DNA of 44,820 bases, taken from Veillonellaceae bacterium SB90. Lineage in GTDB: Bacteria; Bacillota; Negativicutes; Selenomonadales; Selenomonadaceae. Positions 23,887 to 33,624 of the stretch are shown here, one piece after another. Where the stretch lies: contig CABJCJ010000024.1 in the NCBI GenBank assembly GCA_902364065.1, forward strand, positions 1-44,820, given 5' to 3'. A program made the position numbers and the translations under genes. Each line of letters opens with the position of its first letter. Position 1 is the first letter of the stretch. Under the pieces are notes generated by a model. It had not been told where the DNA came from, made no database searches, and saw only the letters and a program-made list of their open reading frames with translations.

Positions 23887-26800
23887 ATGAGCAAAAAGAT
23901 GAAAACCATGGACGGCAACACAGCTGCCGCCTACATCTCCTATGCCTTCACGGACGTAGCGGCCATCTACCCGATCACGCCGTCTTCGCCTATGGCTGAG
24001 CATGTGGATGAAATGGCTGCCAGGGGTGCGAAAAACCTGTTCGGCCAGAAGGTTCGCGTCATCGAGCTGCAGTCCGAGGCTGGTGCGGCTGGTGCCGTTC
24101 ATGGTTCGCTGCAGGCCGGTGCACTCACGACGACGTATACGGCCTCTCAGGGCCTCCTGCTGATGATCCCGAACCTCTATAAAGTTGCCGGCGAGCTGCT
24201 GCCGGGTGTGTTCCACGTCAGTGCCCGCGCTTTGGCGGCCAATTCGCTGAACATCTTCGGCGATCATCAGGATGTCATGGCAGCGCGCCAGACGGGCTGC
24301 GCCATGCTGGCAGAAGCCAGCGTCCAGGAGGTCATGGATCTCTCCGCCGTTGCCCATCTCGTGGCCATCAAGGGCCGTGTACCATTCATCAACTTCTTCG
24401 ATGGCTTCCGTACCTCTCATGAGATCCAGAAGATCGAAGTCGTTGATTATGAAGATCTCGGCAAGCTGCTCGACTGGGATGCCGTCAAGGCCTTCCGCCG
24501 CCGTGCGCTGAACCCGGATCATCCGGTCATCCGTGGTTCGGCTACGAACCCGGATGTCTACTTCCAGTCCCGTGAAGCTGCCAACAGCTATTATGCGGCA
24601 CTGCCGCAGCTCGTGGAAGAGGCCATGGCTGACATTGCCAAGATCACGGGCCGCGAGCATCACCTCTTCGACTACTATGGTGCTGAGGATGCCGAGCGCA
24701 TCATCGTGGCCATGGGCTCCGTCTGCCAGGCAGTCGAAGAGACGGTTGACTATCTCAATGCACATGGCGAGAAGGTCGGCCTGCTGAACGTACATCTCTA
24801 CCGTCCGTTCTCGATTGAGCACTTCTTCAAGTTCCTGCCGAAGACGGTCAAGAAAGTCGCTGTCCTCGATCACACGAAGGAACCGGGTTCCCTCGGCGAG
24901 CCGCTTTACCTCGATGTCAAGGCTGCATTCTATGCATCGGATCTGCATCCTGTCATCGTCGGCGGCCGTTTCGGCCTCGGCGGCAAGGACACGACGCCGG
25001 ACCAGATCTTCGCCGTATTTGAAGAGCTCAAGAAGGATGCGCCGAAGAATGGCTTCACGATTGGCATCGAGGATGATGTGACGAACACGAGCCTCGCACC
25101 GGTCATGAGCGATGTTGACCTGACGCCTGAGGGCACGACGGCCTGCAAGTTCTGGGGCCTCGGCTCCGATGGTACGGTCGGTGCCAACAAGAGCGCCATC
25201 AAGATCATCGGCGACAAGACGGACATGTATGCTCAGGCTTACTTCGCCTATGACTCCAAGAAATCGGGCGGCATCACGATGTCCCATCTGCGTTTCGGCA
25301 AATCGCCGATCACGAGCCCGTATCTCATCAACAAGGCAGACTTCATCTCCTGCTCGCAGCAGTCCTACGTTTACAAATATGACTTGCTGGCCGGACTCAA
25401 GAAGGGCGGCAAGTTCCTCCTGAATACGGTATGGAGTGATGAGGAGCTCACGAAGCACCTGCCGGCCTACATGAAGCGCTACATCGCGAAGAACGGCATT
25501 GAGTTCTACACGGTCAATGCCGTTGAGATCGCGAAGGAGCTCGGCCTCGGCGGCCGCTTCAACATGGTCATGCAGTCCGCGTTCTTCAAGCTGGCTGCAA
25601 TCATCCCCATCGATACGGCTGTCAAGTACCTCAAGGATGCCGTCGTCACGTCGTACGGCAAGAAGGGTCAGAAAGTCGTCGATATGAACAACGGTGCCAT
25701 CGACAAGGGTATCGAGGCTCTGCATCGCGTCGAGGTCCCGGCCTCCTGGGCTGAGGCTGAGGATGCACCGGCTGAGAAGCATGATGTACCGGCTTTCATC
25801 ACAGACGTACAGAATGTCATGAACCGCCAGGAAGGCGACAAGCTGCCGGTATCGAAATTCCATGGCGATATGGCTGACGGCACGTACCCGGTCGGCGGCG
25901 CTGCCTATGAGAAGCGCGGCACGGCCATCAACGTTCCGGTCTGGAACACGGAGAAGTGCATTGGCTGCAACAAGTGCTCCTATGTCTGCCCGCATGCTTC
26001 CATTCGTCCGGTCCTCACGACGGATGCCGAGCGCGACGCTGCTCCGGCAGGTTTCCCGTCGAAGGATCTCCGTACGGTCAAGGATTACCACTTCACGGTG
26101 GCTGTCTCCACGATGGACTGCCTCGGCTGCGGCAACTGCGCACAGGTCTGCCCGGTCAAGGCTCTCGATATGACGCCGCTTGACGATGAGCTCAAGGCAA
26201 AACAGGCTTACTTCGATTACGGTGTCGATGCAACGAAGGTTGCTCCGAAGAAGAACCCGATGAAGAAAGAGACGGTCATCGGTTCGCAGTTCGAGCAGCC
26301 GCTGCTCGAGTTCTCCGGTGCCTGCGCCGGCTGCGGCGAGACGCCGTATGCAAAACTCATCACGCAGCTCTTCGGCGACCGCATGATGATTGCCAATGCC
26401 ACGGGCTGCACGTCCATCTGGGGCGGCAGTGCTCCGGCTATGCCGTACACGAAGAACGTCAAGGGCCATGGCCCGGCTTGGGCAAACTCCCTGTTCGAGG
26501 ATAATGCGGAGTTCGGCCTCGGCATGTTCCTCGGCACGCAGTCGGTCCGCAACGGCCTTGCCGATGATGCCAAGAAGGCCATCGAAGCTGGCCTCGGCAG
26601 CGAGGACCTGCAGGCGGCCCTCAAGGATTGGGTGGAGAACCTCGAGAACGGCAATGGCACGCGCGACCGTGCTGACCGCCTCGAAGCTCTGCTCGCAGCC
26701 GAGAAAGGCGAGGATGAACTCCTCAACAAGCTCTACGAGAACCGCGACTACTTCGTCAAGCGTTCCCAGTGGATCTTCGGCGGCGACGGCTGGGCTTACG

Positions 26801-27411
26801 ATATCGGCTACGGCGGTGTCGACCACGTCCTCGCTTCCGGCCAGGATGTCAACGTCTTCGTCTTCGATACGGAGGTTTATTCCAACACGGGCGGCCAGGC
26901 TTCCAAGGCCACGCCGGCTGCCGCCATCGCACAGTTCGCTGCTACGGGCAAGAAGACCCGCAAGAAGGATCTCGGCATGATGGCGCGCACGTATGGTTAC
27001 GTCTATGTCGCTCAGGTCGCCATGGGTGCTGACCAGAATCAGCTGCTCAAGGCCATCACGGAGGCAGAGGCTTACCATGGTCCGTCCCTCATCATCGCGT
27101 ATGCACCGTGCATCAACCACGGTATCCGCAAGGGCATGGGCTGCAGCCAGCTCGAGGAGAAGCTTGCTGTCGAGTGCGGTTACTGGGCAAATTATCGCTA
27201 CAACCCGCAGCTCGTCGGCACGGACAAGAATCCGTTCAGCCTCGATTCGAAGGAGCCGGATTTCTCGAAGTTCCAGGACTTCCTCATGGGCGAGAACCGC
27301 TACATCAACCTCAAGCGTTCCTTCCCGGAGGCAGCCGATGCGCTGTTCGAGAAGACGCAGCATGATGCGCAGATCCGTTACAACAACTACAAGACGCTCG
27401 CAGGCAAATAA
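23887..27411 (+). CDS. nifJ: Pyruvate:ferredoxin (flavodoxin) oxidoreductase
   Basis: 1174 aa, the full single-chain enzyme. It oxidises pyruvate with CoA to acetyl-CoA and CO2, reducing ferredoxin or flavodoxin. N-terminal domain with YPITPSSPMAEH, then the CoA and gamma-type domains, two [4Fe-4S] motifs (CIGCNKCSYVCPH from about residue 691; CLGCGNCAQVCPVKA from about 745), and the C-terminal TPP domain with the proximal cluster Cys in CAGCGETPYAK (about 812), GGDGWAYDIGYGG and NTGGQASK. ATG 23887 follows a GGGGAG site at about 10 nt; a longer frame from 23809 reads through the leader hairpin. Codon use is strongly biased, as for a highly expressed gene. Confidence 0.97.
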   Translation: MSKKMKTMDGNTAAAYISYAFTDVAAIYPITPSSPMAEHVDEMAARGAKNLFGQKVRVIELQSEAGAAGAVHGSLQAGALTTTYTASQGLLLMIPNLYKVAGELLPGVFHVSARALAANSLNIFGDHQDVMAARQTGCAMLAEASVQEVMDLSAVAHLVAIKGRVPFINFFDGFRTSHEIQKIEVVDYEDLGKLLDWDAVKAFRRRALNPDHPVIRGSATNPDVYFQSREAANSYYAALPQLVEEAMADIAKITGREHHLFDYYGAEDAERIIVAMGSVCQAVEETVDYLNAHGEKVGLLNVHLYRPFSIEHFFKFLPKTVKKVAVLDHTKEPGSLGEPLYLDVKAAFYASDLHPVIVGGRFGLGGKDTTPDQIFAVFEELKKDAPKNGFTIGIEDDVTNTSLAPVMSDVDLTPEGTTACKFWGLGSDGTVGANKSAIKIIGDKTDMYAQAYFAYDSKKSGGITMSHLRFGKSPITSPYLINKADFISCSQQSYVYKYDLLAGLKKGGKFLLNTVWSDEELTKHLPAYMKRYIAKNGIEFYTVNAVEIAKELGLGGRFNMVMQSAFFKLAAIIPIDTAVKYLKDAVVTSYGKKGQKVVDMNNGAIDKGIEALHRVEVPASWAEAEDAPAEKHDVPAFITDVQNVMNRQEGDKLPVSKFHGDMADGTYPVGGAAYEKRGTAINVPVWNTEKCIGCNKCSYVCPHASIRPVLTTDAERDAAPAGFPSKDLRTVKDYHFTVAVSTMDCLGCGNCAQVCPVKALDMTPLDDELKAKQAYFDYGVDATKVAPKKNPMKKETVIGSQFEQPLLEFSGACAGCGETPYAKLITQLFGDRMMIANATGCTSIWGGSAPAMPYTKNVKGHGPAWANSLFEDNAEFGLGMFLGTQSVRNGLADDAKKAIEAGLGSEDLQAALKDWVENLENGNGTRDRADRLEALLAAEKGEDELLNKLYENRDYFVKRSQWIFGGDGWAYDIGYGGVDHVLASGQDVNVFVFDTEVYSNTGGQASKATPAAAIAQFAATGKKTRKKDLGMMARTYGYVYVAQVAMGADQNQLLKAITEAEAYHGPSLIIAYAPCINHGIRKGMGCSQLEEKLAVECGYWANYRYNPQLVGTDKNPFSLDSKEPDFSKFQDFLMGENRYINLKRSFPEAADALFEKTQHDAQIRYNNYKTLAGK

Positions 27412-27431
27412 TCTTTGCCGGTCATAATAGA

Positions 27432-27475
27432 AGGGCCATCCAGTCACAACGGCTGGATGGCCCTTTTTCGTATCG
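27432..27475. terminator. Strong terminator between nifJ and the ZIP gene
   Basis: GGGCCATCCAG pairs perfectly with CTGGATGGCCC (11 bp) and is followed by T5 on the plus side. The minus-side tail is weaker (TTCTATT), but it may also end the convergent ZIP gene. Confidence 0.9.
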
Positions 27476-27482
27476 TATTGGA

Positions 27483-28265
27483 TCACCCCAGGATGGTATC
27501 GAGTGCCATCATGAGCGTGAAGCCGGCAGTGAAGGTGATGACGCCGACGTTGGAATGCTCGCCGGCACTCATCTCGGGGATGAGCTCCTCGACGACGACG
27601 TACATCATGGCACCGGCGGCGAAGGCCAGCAGGTAGGGCAGTACCGGCACGACGAAGCTTGCGGCGAGTATCGTCAGCGCGCCGCCAATCGGCTCGACGA
27701 CGCCGGAGAGCACGCCGCTCATGAAAGCCTTGCCGCGGCTTGCGCCGCCGGCTGCGAGCGGCATCGAGATGATGGCGCCTTCCGGGAAATTCTGGATGGC
27801 GATGCCGATGGAGAGCGCGAGCGCTGCAGAAAGGGATACGCCGGCGCTGTCGGTGAGCCAGCCGGCCAGCACCACGCCGACGGCCATGCCCTCCGGGATG
27901 TTGTGAAGCGTGACGGCGAGCACCATCATGGCATTTTTGGAAAGCGAGCTTCTGGGACCCTCAGGGTCTTCGGCGTTCATGTGAAGATGGGGGATGATGT
28001 GGTCGAGAGCCAGAAGGAAGAGCGTGCCGAACCAGAAGCCGGCGATGGCTGGCAGGCTGGCATAGGGGCCGAGTTCCTGGCTTTCCTCGATGGCTGGCAT
28101 CAGAAGGCTCCAGATGGAAGCGGCTACCATGATGCCAGAGGCAAAGCCCGTGAGTCCCTTCTGCACGTGCGGCCGCATGGCCCCGCGCATGAAGAAGACG
28201 CAGGCTGCGCCGAGCGTCGTGCCGAGAAAAGGGATGGCCAGTCCCTGCAGGATTTCAAGTTGCAT
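27483..28265 (-). CDS. ZIP-family divalent metal transporter (GufA/ZupT-like)
   Basis: 260 aa, inner-membrane importer of Zn, Mn or Fe. About eight hydrophobic segments. The paired metal-binding motifs HNIPEGMAVGVVLAG (TM4) and NFPEGAIISMPLAA (TM5) are the family hallmark. A His-containing loop (HIIPHLHMNAEDPEG) lies between TM3 and TM4. AAGGAGG stands about 6 nt from the ATG. TATAAT on the minus strand (plus 28307-28312) is a candidate -10 box without a good -35. No metalloregulator is nearby. Confidence 0.9.
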   Translation of the reverse strand: MQLEILQGLAIPFLGTTLGAACVFFMRGAMRPHVQKGLTGFASGIMVAASIWSLLMPAIEESQELGPYASLPAIAGFWFGTLFLLALDHIIPHLHMNAEDPEGPRSSLSKNAMMVLAVTLHNIPEGMAVGVVLAGWLTDSAGVSLSAALALSIGIAIQNFPEGAIISMPLAAGGASRGKAFMSGVLSGVVEPIGGALTILAASFVVPVLPYLLAFAAGAMMYVVVEELIPEMSAGEHSNVGVITFTAGFTLMMALDTILG

Positions 28266-28360
28266 AAAAACCTCCTTTTTTTATAAAACAATACCTCTTT
28301 GCTATTATTATACCGGAGCAGGCAGGATTTGACGATGGCTGGAGAGAATAATTCTGTTTA

Positions 28361-28369
28361 TGGTATACT
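28361..28369 (+). promoter_or_regulatory. Extended -10 promoter of the EamA/M16 pair
   Basis: TGGTATACT: TG one base upstream of TATACT (28364-28369). The nearest TTGACG is 29 bp away, too far to pair. It is divergent from the ZIP gene. Confidence 0.45.
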
Positions 28370-28399
28370 AGGGAAAGACATCTTTCAGGAGGGATATGT

Positions 28400-28828
28400 A
28401 TGGAGTCTTGGCTTTTTTATGCGCTGCTTTCCGCCATCAGCGCAGCCTTCGTTTCAATTTTTGGCAAGGTCGGCTTGTCCGGCGTGGACAGCAACGTGGC
28501 TACGGCTATCCGTGCCATCATCATGGCACTGTTCCTGGTGGGCGTGGTGGCCGCACAGGGCAATCTCACGCATCTATCGGATGCGTTCTCAGATAAGCGG
28601 GGACTTTTGTTCATCGCACTCAGCGGCATCGCCGGTGCGACCTCCTGGCTTTTCTACTTCATGGCGCTCAAGACGGGCAATGTTTCCCAGGTAGCGCCCA
28701 TCGATAAACTCAGCGTGGTCTTTGCCGTCATCCTGGCCGTCCTGATTTTCGGTGAGAAAGTCAGCTTGGTCCACGGCCTTGCCATTGGCATGATTGCCGT
28801 CGGCGGCCTGATCCTCGCGATATTTTGA
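28400..28828 (+). CDS. Single-domain EamA/DMT-family transporter
   Basis: 142 aa, five hydrophobic segments, the half-size form of the drug/metabolite transporter family that works as a dimer. It starts with MESWLFYALLSAISAAFVSI and ends in AIGMIAVGGLILAIF; the mid-region SWLFYFMALKTGNVSQVAPID is typical of the family. AGGAGGG is 6 nt from the ATG. Normal length for this subgroup, so not a truncation. Substrate unknown. The M16 peptidase gene follows after 17 nt, apparently co-transcribed. Confidence 0.85.
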   Translation: MESWLFYALLSAISAAFVSIFGKVGLSGVDSNVATAIRAIIMALFLVGVVAAQGNLTHLSDAFSDKRGLLFIALSGIAGATSWLFYFMALKTGNVSQVAPIDKLSVVFAVILAVLIFGEKVSLVHGLAIGMIAVGGLILAIF

Positions 28829-28845
28829 AAGGAGTCGTTCATTTT

Positions 28846-31761
28846 ATGACCAACGGTACACTTATACATGGTTTCCAGCTGCTGCACAAGATCTTTGTCA
28901 AGGAGGCCGATTCGACGGCCTATACCTTTGAGCACGTCAAGAGCGGTGCCCGCGTCTTCATCCTGCAGAATGAGGATGACAACAAGGTCTTTTCTATTTC
29001 CTTCCGCACGCCGCCGACGGATGATACGGGCGTCGCGCATATCGTGGAGCATTCGACGCTCTGCGGCTCGCACAAGTATCCGCTCAAGGAACCGTTCGTC
29101 GAGCTCGTCAAGGGCTCGCTCAACACCTTCCTCAACGCGATGACGTATCCGGACAAGACGATGTATCCGGTGGCCAGCCGCAATGACAAGGATTTCCGGA
29201 ACCTCATGGATGTCTATCTCGACGCCGTCTTTTATCCATCCATGTGCCAGAATCCGCAGGTGCTCATGCAGGAGGGCTGGCATTATGAGATCGAGAAGCC
29301 GGAGGAGCCCCTGCGCTACAGCGGCGTGGTCTATAATGAGATGAAGGGGGCGCTGTCGGCCCCCGATGATCTGCTCGAAAGCCGCATCATGCATTCCCTT
29401 TATCCCGATACGACGTATGGCCATGAATCGGGCGGCGATCCCGAGGCCATCCCGGACCTCACGCAGGAAAAGTTCGTCGCATTCCACAGCCGTTATTACC
29501 ATCCGTCCAACAGCTACATCTATCTGTACGGCGATATCGATATCGAAGAAAAGCTGGCCTATCTCGATGAAGAATACCTGTCGCATTTTGACCGCATTCC
29601 GGTGCCTTCGCGCATTGACCGCGAGCCGGCTTTTGCAGCTTTCCGCCGCATCGATACGACGTATCCCGTCAGCGAGGAGGACGGGACGGCGGAAAAGACG
29701 TTCCTCGCGCTCAACTGGTCGGTGGGTGAATCGCTCGACCCCAAGACCATGATGGGGCTCGAGATCCTGGAGCATGCGCTGCTGCGCACGCAGGCGGCCC
29801 CCCTGCGCAAGGTGCTCATCGACGCCAAGCTCGGCAAGGATGTCGACTCCCTCTTTGAGGATGATATGCTGCAGCCGTTCTTCAGCATTGTCGTCAACAA
29901 TGCGGAGGCGGAGCGTGCGGAAACGTTCCGCGCGCTGACGCTTGAGGCCATGCAGAAGCTCGTGCACGACGGCATCGATAAAGAACTCCTTGAGGCGTCC
30001 ATCAATCTTCTCGAATTCCGCCTGCGCGAATCGGACTTCGGTTCGGCACCGAAGGGACTCATCTACGGCATCCGCATCATGAAGAGCTGGCTCTACGATG
30101 GTCAGCCGGAGACGTATCTTTATTACGAGGATCTGCTGCGCGAGATGAAGGCGGGCCTTGCAAGCGGCTACTTTGAGCAGCTGCTCGAAACGTATTTCCT
30201 GAAGAACAGCCATCAGACGCTGCTCGTCATGGCCCCAGATACAAAGCTTGCCGCCCGCCGCGAGGCCGAGCAGGAAAAGATCCTGGCTGAAAAAAAGGCC
30301 GCGATGAGCGCAGAGGAGATCGATCAGGTCATCGCCGCCACGCGCGCGCTCAAGGAACGCCAGCAGAGTCCGGAGACGGAGGAAGCTTTAAAGAGCATTC
30401 CCGTACTGAAGCTCTCGGATATCCGCAGGCAGACGGACCGCCTGCCCTTGGCCGTGCGTGCCGCTAAAGGAGCGGAGGTTCTGTTCAGCGATATCGAGAC
30501 GAATGGCATCGCCTATCTGAATTTCTACTTTGATGCCAGCGCGGTGCCGCAGCAGGAAATCCCGTATCTGTATCTCCTGGCCGGCTTCCTTGGCATGGTC
30601 GACACGGAGGAGCATACGTATGCGGAACTGGCCAATTTGCGCAATCTGCATACGGGCGGCATCACGGCGGATGTCATCGCGTATACAAAGAAGGATCAGC
30701 CGGATTCGCTCATGCCTAGGCTGCGCGTCCGCGCCAAGGTACTCGTTGAGAAGCTGCCGAAGCTCATGGAGATCCTTACGGAAACGCTCACGCGCAGCAA
30801 GTTCGTGGACGGCAAGCGCGTCAAGGAAATCCTGGAGCAGGGACAGGCTGGCATCGAACTCGATCTGCAGCGTTCGGCCAACCAGATCATCATCGCGCGC
30901 ATCGCATCGTATCTTTCTGCAGCCGGCTGCTACTCGGAGGAGGGCGGCCTCAAGATGTATCCGTTCCTCAAGCAACTGCAGCAGGATTTTGACGCAGGTC
31001 TCACGAACATCCAGCAGGCCTTTGCCGACATCATCCCGCGCGTCTTCAACCGCCGGAACCTGACGATTAGCGTCACGATGAAGGAAGCGGATTACGGATG
31101 CTTCACAAAGGCCTTTGGCACTCTGTGGCAGTCCCTGTCGGCAAATGCATACGAGCCGCAGGCATACCACTGGGATATCGAGCCGCGCAACGAGGGGCTG
31201 ACTTCTTCGAGCCGTGTGCAGTACGTCGGCAAGGGTGCGAACTTCCTGCGCCTCGGCTACCGGTATACGGGCAGCATGGCCGTGCTCGAAACGCTTCTGC
31301 GCTACGATTACTTCTGGACGAAGATTCGCGTCCAGGGCGGTGCCTACGGTGCGTTCACGGGCTTCAACCGCAACGGCTTCATGTATTTCGGCTCGTACCG
31401 CGACCCGAATCTTCGGGAAACGCTCGAGGTATTTGACGGCACGGCTGATTACGTGCGCCATTTCACGGCATCGGAGCGCGAGATGAACAAATTCATCATC
31501 GGCACGATGAGCGGCATCGATGCGCCGCTGACGCCGATGATGAAGGGCGATATGGCGGCGACCTGCTATCTGCGCGGCATCACGCAGGAGGACCGCCAGC
31601 GCCGCCGCGATGAGGTGCTCGGCGCCCGCCAGGAGGATATCCGCGCACTGGCCCCGCTGATTGACAGCTGTATGAAGGAAAATGTGTATTGTGTCTTTGG
31701 CAATGAGGAGAAGATTCGCGAGGAGCAGGACCTCTTCGGTACAGTAAAACCGGCACTTTGA
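28846..31761 (+). CDS. M16C-family zinc metallopeptidase (PreP-like)
   Basis: 971 aa. The inverted zinc motif HIVEH (residues 65-69, Glu catalytic) lies in GVAHIVEHSTLCGS, and the long four-domain architecture matches presequence-peptidase-like proteins that degrade oligopeptides in a closed chamber. No signal peptide is seen, so a cytosolic role is likely. Start: ATG 28846, AAAGGAG 11 nt upstream; a TTG at 28825 would overlap the preceding stop and is rejected. Similar proteins are often annotated insulinase family in Firmicutes. Confidence 0.92.
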   Translation: MTNGTLIHGFQLLHKIFVKEADSTAYTFEHVKSGARVFILQNEDDNKVFSISFRTPPTDDTGVAHIVEHSTLCGSHKYPLKEPFVELVKGSLNTFLNAMTYPDKTMYPVASRNDKDFRNLMDVYLDAVFYPSMCQNPQVLMQEGWHYEIEKPEEPLRYSGVVYNEMKGALSAPDDLLESRIMHSLYPDTTYGHESGGDPEAIPDLTQEKFVAFHSRYYHPSNSYIYLYGDIDIEEKLAYLDEEYLSHFDRIPVPSRIDREPAFAAFRRIDTTYPVSEEDGTAEKTFLALNWSVGESLDPKTMMGLEILEHALLRTQAAPLRKVLIDAKLGKDVDSLFEDDMLQPFFSIVVNNAEAERAETFRALTLEAMQKLVHDGIDKELLEASINLLEFRLRESDFGSAPKGLIYGIRIMKSWLYDGQPETYLYYEDLLREMKAGLASGYFEQLLETYFLKNSHQTLLVMAPDTKLAARREAEQEKILAEKKAAMSAEEIDQVIAATRALKERQQSPETEEALKSIPVLKLSDIRRQTDRLPLAVRAAKGAEVLFSDIETNGIAYLNFYFDASAVPQQEIPYLYLLAGFLGMVDTEEHTYAELANLRNLHTGGITADVIAYTKKDQPDSLMPRLRVRAKVLVEKLPKLMEILTETLTRSKFVDGKRVKEILEQGQAGIELDLQRSANQIIIARIASYLSAAGCYSEEGGLKMYPFLKQLQQDFDAGLTNIQQAFADIIPRVFNRRNLTISVTMKEADYGCFTKAFGTLWQSLSANAYEPQAYHWDIEPRNEGLTSSSRVQYVGKGANFLRLGYRYTGSMAVLETLLRYDYFWTKIRVQGGAYGAFTGFNRNGFMYFGSYRDPNLRETLEVFDGTADYVRHFTASEREMNKFIIGTMSGIDAPLTPMMKGDMAATCYLRGITQEDRQRRRDEVLGARQEDIRALAPLIDSCMKENVYCVFGNEEKIREEQDLFGTVKPAL

Positions 31762-31798
31762 GGCCTTTTTAGGGGACATTTGTACATACAGGGCAGCG

Positions 31799-31876
31799 TT
31801 GACTTTCTCAGGTGGACATGGGATAATAAGTAGAACGACACGAAATCAGTCAAGGTACTGCGGCTTGGTTCCGCAG
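31799..31876 (+). promoter_or_regulatory. dapA promoter and leader hairpin
   Basis: TTGACT (31799-31804), 17 bp, GATAAT (31822-31827). The leader of about 65 nt carries a small hairpin CTGCGG/CCGCAG (31858-31876) and is far too short for a lysine riboswitch. Confidence 0.65.
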
Positions 31877-31897
31877 ATAGACGAGGAGGCTTTTTGG

Positions 31898-32785
31898 ATG
31901 AAACAGACAATTTTCCAGGGCGCAGGTGTAGCCATCATCACGCCGTTCACGGAAGATGGCATCAACTTTGAAGAGCTGGGCCGCATCATCGAAGACCAGA
32001 TTGCAGGTGGCACGGATGCCATCGTCATCACGGGCACGAGCGGCGAGTCCGCCACGATGACGGACGAAGAGCACAAGGCTGCCATCAAGTATGCCGTCGA
32101 TAAAGTCAAGGGCCGCATCCCCGTCATCGCGGGCACGGGCTCCAATGAGACGTCGTATGCCATTCAGCTTTCCCAGTATGCGGAGAAGGCCGGCGCCGAC
32201 GCCCTGCTCGTCGTCACGCCGTATTACAACAAATGCACGCAGAAGGGCCTCGTCGCACATTACAGGGCCATCGCCGAGAGCGTCAGCATCCCGATCATCC
32301 TCTACGATGTGCCGTCGCGCACGGGCGTTGGCATCCAGATCCCGACGTATGTCGAGCTCGCCAAGATCCCGAACATCGTGGCCGTCAAGGAAGCCAACGG
32401 CGACCTTTCGAAGATCCTGCGCCTGCGCGCAGCCTGCGGCGACAGCCTCACGGTCTATTCGGGCAATGACGACCAGATCATCCCGATTCTTTCGCTCGGC
32501 GGCAAGGGCGTCATCTCCGTCCTGTCGAATGTCGCACCGCGCGACACGCACAACATGTGCCAGTACTATTTTGACGGCAAGGTCGAAGAGGCTGCCAAGC
32601 TCCAGATCGAGTACACGGACCTCATCGATGCGCTGTTCTGCGAGGTCAACCCGATTCCGGTGAAGGTTGCCATGCGCAAGCTCGGCTACGCGGCAGGTCC
32701 GCTGCGCATGCCTCTTTCCGAGATGGAGCCGGCTCATGAGAAGCAGCTGGAGGACGCGCTGCGCAATCATGGCCTGATCAAATAA
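31898..32785 (+). CDS. dapA: 4-hydroxy-tetrahydrodipicolinate synthase
   Basis: 295 aa, condenses pyruvate with aspartate semialdehyde, the first step specific to lysine and diaminopimelate. Schiff-base Lys in VAVKEANGD, Tyr in LYDVPSRTG and the substrate loop GTSGESATM (the usual second Thr is Ser here). GAGGAGG is placed well before ATG 31898. Other lysine genes are not adjacent. Related pyruvate-lyases (KDG aldolase, NanA) are less likely given the exact DapA motifs. Confidence 0.93.
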   Translation: MKQTIFQGAGVAIITPFTEDGINFEELGRIIEDQIAGGTDAIVITGTSGESATMTDEEHKAAIKYAVDKVKGRIPVIAGTGSNETSYAIQLSQYAEKAGADALLVVTPYYNKCTQKGLVAHYRAIAESVSIPIILYDVPSRTGVGIQIPTYVELAKIPNIVAVKEANGDLSKILRLRAACGDSLTVYSGNDDQIIPILSLGGKGVISVLSNVAPRDTHNMCQYYFDGKVEEAAKLQIEYTDLIDALFCEVNPIPVKVAMRKLGYAAGPLRMPLSEMEPAHEKQLEDALRNHGLIK

Positions 32786-32822
32786 GCATGTCATTTGTGC
32801 GGCAGGAGTTTCTGCTGCTCTA

Positions 32823-32890
32823 AGAAAAGCCTTCGGAGAGGAACGCTGCCCTTCTGGTGTACTGCTTCTCCGCAAGGCTTTCTTTTATGC
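32823..32890 (+). terminator. Long hairpin terminator after dapA
   Basis: AAAGCCTT plus CGGAGA pair with TCTCCG plus AAGGCTTT (one bulged C), followed by CTTTTAT. The loop is about 30 nt. Confidence 0.6.
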
Positions 32891-32939
32891 CCTGTTTACT
32901 GGCCGTTCCTCGTTCAGCGGGGGCGGAGGAGGTTTTTTT

Positions 32940-33602
32940 ATGCATGGTGTATTCGATATCGTCGGCCCGGTGATGATCGGGCCGTCGAGTTCCCATACGG
33001 CCGGTGCCGTGCGGCTCGGGCTCATGGCCCGCAAGATCCTTGGCGAGCCTGCGGTGCGCGCCGATATCAACCTGCACGGTTCGTTTGCCCAGACGTATCG
33101 TGGTCACGGCACGGACAAGGCGCTAGTCGCCGGCATCCTGGGGTTTTCCCCTGACGATGAGCGCATCCGCGAGGCCTTGTCGCTCGCGAAAGAACAGGGG
33201 CTTTCCTACAAGTTCCAGAAGGTCAACCTCGAGCAGGCGCATCCGAATACGGCCGTCATCCATCTGACGGGCGTTTCGGGGCGCACGGCGCGCGTTCGCG
33301 GTTCGTCGGTGGGCGGTGGCAATATCCGCATTACGAATATCGATGGCTACGAGGTCGAGCTCACGGGCACGTATCCGGCGCTCATCACGATTCATCGCGA
33401 CCGCCCGGGCGTCATCACGAAGGTCACGCAGGTACTGGCGCGCTACGAGGTCAACATCGCCTTCATGCGCGTTTCGCGCCACAGCCGCGGCGAGATGGCG
33501 ATGATGATCCTCGAGCTTGACGAGCCACTGGCCGATGAGGTACTCGAGGAATGCCGTGAGGTCTATGAGGTGGAGCACGCCTTCGGCATTCCGGCCATCT
33601 GA
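32940..33602 (+). CDS. sdaAB: L-serine dehydratase, beta subunit
   Basis: 220 aa, regulatory/substrate half of the iron-sulfur serine deaminase. The N-terminal SDH-beta domain shows IVGPVMIGPSSSHTAGAVR; a C-terminal ACT domain (about 148-220, TIHRDRPGVITKVTQVLARY) fits amino-acid binding. With the alpha subunit it converts serine to pyruvate and ammonia, feeding PFOR. GGAGGAGG stands about 8 nt before the ATG. I see no clear own promoter, so read-through from dapA is possible. Confidence 0.94.
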   Translation: MHGVFDIVGPVMIGPSSSHTAGAVRLGLMARKILGEPAVRADINLHGSFAQTYRGHGTDKALVAGILGFSPDDERIREALSLAKEQGLSYKFQKVNLEQAHPNTAVIHLTGVSGRTARVRGSSVGGGNIRITNIDGYEVELTGTYPALITIHRDRPGVITKVTQVLARYEVNIAFMRVSRHSRGEMAMMILELDEPLADEVLEECREVYEVEHAFGIPAI

Positions 33603-33624
33603 TGATTTTTAGCGGAGAGAAGAT

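Noticed and set aside
23812..27486. Minus-strand open frame of over 1200 codons opposite nifJ
   Set aside because: nifJ motifs are complete on the plus strand; the antisense frame is produced by strong codon bias in a GC-rich gene and has no ribosome site or known motif.
31828..31897. Lysine riboswitch before dapA
   Set aside because: The leader is about 65 nt with one 6-bp hairpin, much shorter than the multi-helix lysine element.
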